NCBI GenBank assembly: GCA_963693085.1
Contig: OY856409.1
Coordinates: forward strand, 518,034,303 to 518,098,302
Source: Alisma plantago-aquatica
Lineage: Eukaryota; Streptophyta; Magnoliopsida; Alismatales; Alismataceae
DNA length: 64,000 bases
Direction of reading: 5' to 3'
The notes below the pieces were generated by a model. It saw only the letters and a list, made by a program, of their open reading frames with translations. It was not told where the DNA came from and did no database searches. Position numbers and translations under genes: made by a program. This document shows positions 56,788 through 64,000 of this stretch, in pieces. The first letter of the stretch is position 1. Each line of letters starts with the position of its first letter.

Positions 56788-57078
56788 TGTAATGCCCGGG
56801 CCCACTGCCAAAGGCTCTAGTAGAGTTTCAGGAATGATGATTGGCCCCAAAGACCACCACTATCCTTAACTGCACGCTTTGTCCTCACTCGCGCGCAAGC
56901 CGGGGTCAACTTCCCGACTGGTCACCCATCCTAGTACTACTCCAAGTCGAGCATGCTTAACTATGGAGTTCTTTAGAGATGGGCTCCCTAAAAAGGAGGT
57001 GCACCTTGGTGATATGGGTAGTCTAATCATTCCTTTTAAGATCATGTTATCCGAGGCCTCAAATCCTGGGATGTTACA
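56788..57078 (-). repeat. Cassandra 5' LTR (right copy)
   Basis: 291 bp, equal in length to the left copy. The 5S-like portion lies at about 56914-56988, with the A-box and C-box regions readable on the minus strand. Confidence 0.92.
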
Positions 57079-57083
57079 ATCTT

Positions 57084-57835
57084 TGGCAATCTCAATCAAA
57101 GTTTCACCACTTGGCTGCCTTTGCTTTGCTTTATCAACGTTTCTTTGACTTGTGGGCTACTCAAGAGTTTTCCTACTCCTTAGAACTGTCACAACATTTC
57201 CTTGCTCATGGTGGAGAGGGGGATCTAGTTGTGGCTGTGGAGGAGGTACTTAGATTTGAAATTGAGGTGGAGGAGAGAATTGAGGTTGGAAGGTGAATTG
57301 TTGAGAAATTGGTGATGATGGAGGGGCGAGTATAAGGCTTGGGATCACCTTGGAAGTGGTATATGGGCTGCACTTGCATGGGAGGTGGACTATAAAAAAC
57401 TTGTGAGGAAGGCATTGGTCCACTTGCTTCATTGAACCTCAAGATGGGTTTTGAAGATAATTTTTCTTCTTGGAGAGCAATTATGGAAGATAGCTGCTCT
57501 GTCCTCTCCTCAAGCCTTGTCACATTCATTTATATGTCATCAAAGCTCTTCAACCTAAACATAACCTCTTTCACAAACCTTGAGCTATATCTTGGACTTT
57601 GTGGTTCCTGGTAGGTGTAGGAGTGAAGTGTCTTCTTTTCTTCACCATAGAACTCAATAGAATTGACTGAGTGGCAAGGAAAATTTGTCACTTAGTTCTT
57701 CATGAAGCTCACCATGTCACCAAGAATCTTCATCACTTATGGGATTGAGTCACTATGAGTCAGAGATATCATATCAAAGGCATGTCTGTCATCATTCATC
57801 ATGCTAGAAGGTTGGATTCTTGAACCTTCTTCCAA
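57084..57835 (-). pseudogene. Athila/Tat-like gag C-terminal part and linker
   Basis: The minus frame 57529-57206 begins in a MNVTRLEERTEQLSS coiled-coil-like stretch and becomes proline-, serine- and threonine-rich, as the region between gag and protease usually is in this lineage. 57530-57835 has broken frames. The left side is the ATCTT duplication left by Cassandra; the same gene resumes as the protease region beyond 56242. Confidence 0.6.
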
Positions 57836-58489
57836 CTACTCATATAAGGGCCATATCTCCTCAGGTGGCCTAGCCATGAAAACTCCTCCACAAGCAAAAT
57901 CTATTGATATTTGGCTCTTTGGAGATATAATAGAGTAAAAGGATTGAACTAGCTGCCACAAAGGGATATCATGGTGCGAGCACTCTCTCAACATCTTCTT
58001 AAATCTCTCCCAAGCATTGTGAAACTGCTCACTGACCATTTGACTAAAACTTGTTATGGCATGCCACATTTGTGTTAACCTTACTGTAGAGTAGAATTGC
58101 CTTAGGAAGGCATTCTTCAACTCTTCCCAATTCATGATGCCCCTTCTTGAATCATAATAATCTTTGGCTTTATCTTTAAGGGAGAAAGAGAAAAAGGTCA
58201 ATTGGATTGTATCATCACTAGCCGTCGACATCCTGAAGGTGGAGCATACTTCAAGAAATGAGTCCAAGTACTTGTAGGGGTTCTCACTCTCTGAGCCATA
58301 GAAGATAGATAGGAGCCCAAGAATACCTAAAGGGATGGAGAATTTCTCCCCTGGCATTTGATCAACTCTGCTAGCAATTGGCGATTTGTAGTTGCTAGGC
58401 ATGAAGTAATCTTGAGGTGGCTTGTGAAGTGCATTTTGTCCTTCCATCTTATCTTCCCCCGAGTGGCTTGTCACATGCACAAGGCACAA
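57836..58489 (-). pseudogene. Athila/Tat-like gypsy gag
   Basis: A minus-strand frame of about 217 residues, with a plausible start at the internal methionine of MEGQNALHKP (about 58447). It matches the gypsy gag family (Retrotrans_gag): IPLGILGLLSIFYG, ENPYKYLDSFLEVCSTF, FSLKDKAKDYY, WEELKNAFLRQF, ITSFSQM, FHNAWERFKKML and LWQLVQSFY in the usual order. Gag forms the particle shell. The frame stops at TGA near 57836, short of a full gag, with the remainder in the next segment. The primer-binding region lies 130 bases upstream on this strand. Confidence 0.82.
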
Positions 58490-58615
58490 CCCAACAAAAG
58501 AGAATCAGTTAGAAAATAAATATGCACAAAGAATGCAAAGAATAAAGAATAAATAATAGCAATGATGAGGGCATTAGGAAAAGTCAAAGCAAAACTATCT
58601 AGCTAGACCGAGCGC

Positions 58616-58642
58616 CTTTCTCCCTGGAAACGAAGCCAAAAA
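58616..58642 (-). other. Possible decayed primer-binding site, tRNA-Asp type
   Basis: The minus strand reads CTTTTTGGCTTCGTTTCC followed by AGGGAG, close to the TTTTTGGCGCCGTTGCC plus GGGGA sequence of Athila/Tat elements that matches tRNA-Asp, with several changes. It lies next to the LTR end at 58649. Confidence 0.5.
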
Positions 58643-58648
58643 GGTTGG

Positions 58649-60340
58649 TGTGTTTCTGCCAATGGCGTTACATACTACTCAATTGAGATTTGAATAGATG
58701 CAACTCCACGAACAGACACACATGACAGATTCAATTTCAAAATTTATTCATAATTTTCTAAGATAGTATGAATTAGTTATGAAATTTTCAAACTAGACCA
58801 ATAAGGACCCACAAAACTATATTGTGACACTAATGAAAATTAAAAGGGGAAGTCTGATTTAAATACTTGCAAAAATACTGGAATATCTAAGGCGTGCATT
58901 ACAACAAATGAAATTGGTGAGGGTAAAAATGTCAAATAACATGTAGTCATCTTCTTTCTCAAATGAGCGCGAAGATCTGGCAAATGGGGCCTTGGATTCG
59001 CAATTCAAAACAAAGACCAAGTAGAAAATGGTGCAAGAAGCAATACCATCGATGTCCTCACGGCACGCCGATATGAAGGACCCAAACCTCAGGTCCAATG
59101 GAGACATGAAGGTCCAACACCCACCTAGGTTCGGAAGACTATAGGTGTAAAGGGGCAAAAAGGGGGAAACCATAGATATACATGATATTGAAGATCCAAG
59201 TTCACAAAAATCTTCTCTGGTACCAACTAGACAACTACATGTGATTACCAAACCCTACAGAGGGAAAAGGCACATCGATACACACCAACTTGCAGGAAAC
59301 CCAAGGCAGAGTCATGGAAGGTGGACACACAATTCTTGAGATCAAACAAACCATTGAAAAAGATTTATGTGCCTTTAAGTATACCCTATGAGTGCATATA
59401 TATACGTCTGACATCCTAGTTTCATCAAAAGACCCAACACCAGGGAAAATAGGGGAACTTTGGGGAAGTCTAGATGACTGAGGGTTCTAGGGCGCAAAAC
59501 CCTATGGCATCTGGTACAGTTGAGTTCATGAAGATGCAAAGATTGCAAACGGGGAAATGGTTTGTGATGAGATGCTGTGGAGAGAGAGATCAGGAGAGGA
59601 GGGGAAGTTGGGGACTATAGAGTCCCAAAAGCCCTGGACTCGGGTAGGGGAGATAAAGCAGTGGCCGACAGATGAGTCCGTGAAGACTAGCACTCCAAGA
59701 GAGCCATCCGATCCAGCCAAAAAAGAAAGAGAGCAAGTTATGCACATGACAATAGAGAAATCAACCAGAACCATATCGAATCAATGAAATAAATTTGAAT
59801 ATTACTAGGATTAGGGTTTCAACTTTGCAAAAACTTTCCAAAAGTATTTGAGGGTCAAATGAAGTCCAATTGACATCACAATTGAACCATAGGCTAATCT
59901 AACGTTATACATACTTCCTATATGGTTAGATTCATGTTTTGGACAATTTTTTATTCATACTTTCCGTATGAATCATTTAACTTGATTTTAATGCATTTAA
60001 TTGATTAAATAAGAGAAAATGTCCTTCTTTTGTGAGTTCTTGAGTCCAAAACTGAGATAAACATTAATTATATCCTAAAATTTATTATTTCATATGTATT
60101 ATGCCTTTTTTAGAAACTTTCATGGAGGAGAGAGAAAAAGAGCTAGTTTTACTTTTATGTGTACTGGACTCATTTAATTGCAAAGAAATTAAAGGAAACA
60201 TATCTTGATTTCTTTTTTGTATCAAAATTATATAAATAATTCAATAGTTGAGAAAATTTGCATTAAAGCCTACGTTTTTTATATGGACATTTGCAATTTA
60301 GACCCTGAACTTATTTTATTTAAAAATTTGGGATGTTACA
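58649..60340 (-). repeat. Probable 5' LTR of the Athila-like element
   Basis: Read on the minus strand it starts TGTAACATCCC (ending at 60340) and finishes GGCAGAAACACA (58649), about 1690 bp, next to the possible primer-binding site. The inner end recurs at 50747-50870. A TATATATA stretch near 59396-59403 could be the promoter. Its open frames (58859-59251, 59526-59774) lack known motifs. Confidence 0.5.
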
Positions 60341-60853
60341 ATTCTACCCACCTTGAAGTTTCATGATACTACCCACCTTAGGGATTTCCATAATCTGTGT
60401 ATTCTTGTTCTCTAATACCATTTCAAATTCTATATATGATACTTAAGATATAACCCTCTTATGGTTAAATATGTAAACCAGGCCTAAGATCTATACATAT
60501 TACTAATGCAGCTTGGAATTTGTCTCATAACATCATCATTGAATTGGGACAATAGACCTCTCTTACCTATTCTCTAGGTATTTTGCTTCTACCATGGACC
60601 CTACTTGCTTATTTGATTAGGTTTAGGTGACTATATGTCTCAAACTTTTAGTTCCAACTCTTATAGTCTATCACCTCTGTATACATGACAGCCGCTCATA
60701 TATGCAAAGGTGACATATTTAATCACACTTATCTTAGCACCTCCATAATGCAAATGCCCCATACCGCATGCACTTAAAAGGACAAGACAAGCATGATTAT
60801 GCAAATAACATTCTCTCTACAAAATCCCATAAGTTTGTGTCACATACTTAAAA
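60341..60853. other. Unassigned sequence with a primer-site-like motif
   Basis: No gene. CTCTAATACCA at about 60409-60419 is one base from the reverse of the tRNA-Met primer site, so this may be the worn edge of another retrotransposon. Confidence 0.35.
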
Positions 60854-63800
60854 TGTAAGGACCCTGACCTTCATTTTGGGCCTATCCTATTTGCTTTGCC
60901 TCAACCTTGTGCTTAGTTGTTTTCTAATCACCTTTAGTCGTGATTAGGGTTTGCTTGTGCTTTGTTAAGGGTTGGAGGTGCTACTTGCAAATAACCTAAG
61001 TTTAAGGTTGATGAGCAAGTTTGTCACCTTGAGAGATGTTCTTCTCTCTCTTTGCTTCCTCTAGAGTTGAGAGGAAGGGTTGGGATCGTTTCTTGAGTTG
61101 CCTTGGGCCTTGTAGAGCTATGTTGGGCTTTGTTTCACCTTGTTTGGGCCTTTCCTGGCCTTGATGAGCTTTGTATCGGGTAAGAGCACCTTGTGTCGGC
61201 CATGGGGGTGTTGCCCATGGGTGTGTCGACCAAGGTGGTGGTGGTGTGTGTTGGCCTTTGACCCCCTTTGACCTCCTTGCTTTGGTTGTGTCACCATACC
61301 TTGGACATGTGGCCGATCTCTTGATGAGTGGTGGCATAACATGTTGCATGTGGTTTGCAAGGTGGCAAGACGTTGGGCAAGTGTCGCTAAGTAAGATGAC
61401 ACCTTGCCATGGTTCACCTTTGATCCTTTCCTATATATATCTTCCCTTTTACTTCCTTAGGATCCCTTTTAGCTCTTTTTTTCTCTTCTCTTCTTTGGTG
61501 CACGACACACCTTTCTTTGGTGTGATTGGTGGCCGATTCCCCTTGGTGGAGATTTCTTCTTCTTCCTCTAGCTTGGTGGTCGAACCCTAGGTGGACCTTG
61601 CTTCCATGGTGGCCGAAAGTGGTGTGCTTTGGAGCTATAAGCTTAGATCTTGGAGCTTTGGAGCTTAAGGAGCTTGCTTAAGGCGGGTTACATAACTTCT
61701 AACTCTAACTATACTACCTTCCTTTTTGTTGTATGTTCATGTATAATCATATTTGGCCATGCAACTTGTTGTATATACTTCAAGATTAATTATACCCTTG
61801 ATCTTGATATATGATCTTGTTTGCTCTTTTGGATATGATGTGGATGTACCTTTGGATCTAGTTGGCTGAACCCATAGTTGAGGGTTTCCTTTGGTGGCAA
61901 TACCCCTTTCTCTCCTTGGTCATGAGAAGTGAGTTTGAGGCCTAGTGTTATAGACAACACCCCTCTCTCTTGGTTGTTGAGAGGTGAGTCTATACTCTAG
62001 TTTCTTAAGCAACACCCTTCTCTCACCATGGATTTGATAGGTGATCCTAGGTGGAGTGTCGACTTAGATGTGGTGGTGATCCATCTTGATGCCCGATTTG
62101 TGATAAAGGATTGTGTAAAACCCCTCTCTCTTGGTTGTTGTGATGTGAGCCAATTCCTTTGATCCTTTAGGGTTGTGAATATGGTGATCTTGAGGTTGAT
62201 GATGACCATTTTGGGCTATGCTTCATGCTTTGCATGACATGCTCTATAGTAGTGTTGCCCGACACCTCTTTGTCCAGGGTTTAACTCTTGGCCGATACAT
62301 CCAGTTGTATTGTTGACTTAGTGACCTATATGGCCCTCTTAACCTAAGTGGTGAGCTTGGGTGATACACTTTAGACCTAGTACTCTGCATGATACCCTCT
62401 GGGGAGAGGTTGCCCGATACCCCCTTGCCTTGAGTTTGGTCTTGGCCGATATGATGCTACCATGCTCATGGATGATATGGTTTGATAATGTGGGTGATAG
62501 AGTGCCTTGATCGATGGAGGTTGTCCCTTGTGCATGACACACGCTCCTCTAGTTCTAGTTGCATGGCACACCTCTGTGCTAGCTGCTCTCTAGTGCATGT
62601 TAGAGTGTAATTTGGTTGGCCGTCATGGTAACATGTGCTTTAGGGTTTGAAACCCTAGCCGTTTATCTTTTGGTGAGGGTATGACCTTGCCCGATACGAT
62701 TTGTAGTGAGGGGCGCCCTACCCGTCACACTTCTAGTGAGGGTAGCGGGCATCTTTGGTGGAGATATGTCTAACCCGGAAAACCTAGTTTATGATTCTTT
62801 ATCTTATAATCACATCTTTGTTGACAATATGAAATGGATAATGGTTTGTAAACCAATGACTTGTTGGATTCTTAAAAGGTAATGTCAAATAAAGATAGTA
62901 TGATGATAGTTTATGTATATGAAAGCATAACTAGATGCCCACGTTTTGATAGTAAGTAATGTGATTGATATAATAGAACCTGATGACATGATAAGCAGAG
63001 GAGCTGTATGCCTAGTAATTTTAAAGATGTCTCTTTTATACTAACCATGCAGGTTACAAGATGAATTCATATCCAGGTAAGAGCTATGAGGCACATGTGT
63101 TTGAATGACACTGTATCATGATGATAACTCTTGTTGATGAGTTATATATGAATCACCAGTGTGGTAAGATAGGTCTAAGGACCTGATAAAGGTTGAGTGC
63201 CTAATGAGGTGTTATCCTCTTGTTGATGAGATAGGGATTGTTATTCCAGGTGATGATGATGATGCCTTAAGAGGCAGTGGTTTTCTATAATAAGGGATTG
63301 AGATCCCAGGACGATGTGATGATGACAGTAATAATATAACTCACTTCTTGTATGTTTTACAACTTGGTTGCCTCAACAATCCACTTAAAATATACTAATT
63401 AATTACAGTGGAACTGAACATGTAGTTTTCCCTGGCCATAGATCCATCATCGTCAGTAGCTGGTGATGGTGAAATAGATTATCCTGCGGGTTAACTCAGA
63501 GCGTATATTGTTGAATATGTGGGGTTTCTCCTAGCCAAAAATAGGAGGATTTGAGTGCAACTGCGGTTGTAGACTCAGGATATATGGAGCATGTTGAATA
63601 GGCTCATGGCTCAGGATATGTGATAGAGCATGTGTTCATGGCTCAGAGCACGGTGAACAGGCCCGTGGCTCAAGTTTTAATAGCGCCGAGACCTGTACCA
63701 AGGTGGGCTAGAGTTATGGGTAGCTTGCAGAGCTGACCCGGTGGCTGAGGCCACTTAAAGCATGAGATTGCGGTCCTGCTTTAGTTCTCATGCACTGACC

Positions 63801-64000
63801 ACAAGGTGGTGAGGTCGAGGAGTCTGGCTCTTCCATTGACCTTGTATGGCACTGGCTCAGGGTTTCGCAGCCGTTGGTTGGATTTGAGCGGCACAGCTCA
63901 CTTCCTCAGGGCATAATAATACATAATTCAGCCGAATAGTGTTTGTTTCTTAGTATAAATACAAAATATTGGTTGAGACCTTGCTTGTGTAGTTGATCTT
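60854..64000 (+). mobile_element. Start of a long Ty3/gypsy-type LTR, runs off the window
   Basis: It begins TGTAAGGACCCTGACC, a common gypsy LTR start. A TATATATA box lies near 61430, followed by a TC-rich leader. Downstream are repeats of ACACCCCTCTCTCTTGGTTG (61890-62140) and TTGCCCGATAC-type units (62230-62760), then 63050-63350, which resembles 9800-10100 (CATATCCAGGTA, GCTATGA). The right end lies beyond the window. Open frames such as 61171-61590 show no domain. Confidence 0.55.
61890..62760. repeat. Degenerate tandem motifs in the U5-like part of the LTR
   Basis: Three to four copies of (A)ACACCCCTCTCTCTTGGTTGTTG(A/T)GAGGTGAG are followed by several copies of TTG(C/G)CCGATA(C/T) spaced about 60-110 bases apart. 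Both look like expanded short repeats rather than coding sequence. Confidence 0.6.

Larger units (their letters stand above)
56243..57078 (-). mobile_element. Intact Cassandra TRIM retrotransposon
   Basis: The element is 836 bp with two 291-bp LTRs, each TGTAAC...GTTACA-like at its ends, and a perfect target duplication ATCTT (56238-56242, 57079-57083). The internal 254 bp has no coding capacity. It has a primer-binding site for initiator tRNA-Met next to the right LTR, so the element points to the minus strand. The LTRs contain a 5S rRNA-like region, the defining feature of Cassandra. Such elements are short, non-coding and need enzymes from other retrotransposons; RNA polymerase III transcription from the 5S-like promoter is known for the family. 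It sits between gag and protease of the Athila-like element. Confidence 0.95.

Noticed and set aside
61002..61590. Overlapping frames on both strands near 61000-61600
   Set aside because: They fall in the promoter and leader of a gypsy LTR, overlap on both strands, and have no recognisable motif.

Overview
This window is repeat-dominated nuclear DNA from a flowering plant with a large genome. I infer this from nested LTR retrotransposons (Sirevirus-like and other Copia, chromodomain Ty3/gypsy, Athila/Tat-like Ty3/gypsy), an intact Cassandra element carrying 5S rRNA-like LTRs, a plant CACTA transposon and a degraded L1-type LINE. I found no convincing single-copy host gene and no bacterial-type feature. 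The species cannot be named from the sequence.

Layout, left to right. (1) 1-1332 and 8724-about 10800 are two halves of one very long Ty3/gypsy-type LTR sequence. It is split by a complete, recent, non-autonomous Sirevirus-like element at 1333-8723 (target duplication GGATA). That element encodes a shortened gag-like zinc-knuckle protein and a second protein that appears to have its own internal promoter. (2) About 10820-15997 is a decayed Copia element with gag, protease, integrase, reverse transcriptase, RNase H and a 3' LTR. (3) About 15998-18940 holds nothing I recognise. (4) About 18940-24253 is a minus-strand relative of the long gypsy LTR in (1), with 28-bp and 36-bp tandem arrays and an embedded 5S-like module. 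It abuts a LINE reverse transcriptase fragment (24254-about 25900). (5) About 26040-28140 holds inverted Copia LTR remnants around an integrase fragment. (6) 28713-37062 is a full-length CACTA transposon (target duplication ATC) with arrays of GTCGGTT inverted pairs at both ends, a B3-like gene, a TNPD-type transposase reading frame broken only by four stop codons, and two large foldbacks. (7) About 38450-41470 is a plus-strand gypsy-type LTR. (8) About 42000-47000 is a second decayed Copia. (9) About 47420-50650 is the 3' end of a minus-strand chromodomain gypsy element. (10) 50747-60340 is a minus-strand Athila/Tat-like element that keeps gag and protease but no reverse transcriptase or integrase, with an intact Cassandra (56243-57078, target duplication ATCTT) inside it. 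(11) 60854 to the window end is the start of another long plus-strand gypsy-type LTR.

The most interesting points are three. The CACTA element carries a B3-like DNA-binding protein together with terminal repeats containing TGTCGG, a site known to be preferred by the B3 domains of auxin response factors. The Sirevirus derivative has 15 CG-rich palindromes placed in front of the LTR TATA box and, again, in front of an internal TATA box that precedes its second gene. Several unrelated elements here carry comparable clusters of short CG-rich inverted repeats in otherwise AT-rich sequence.
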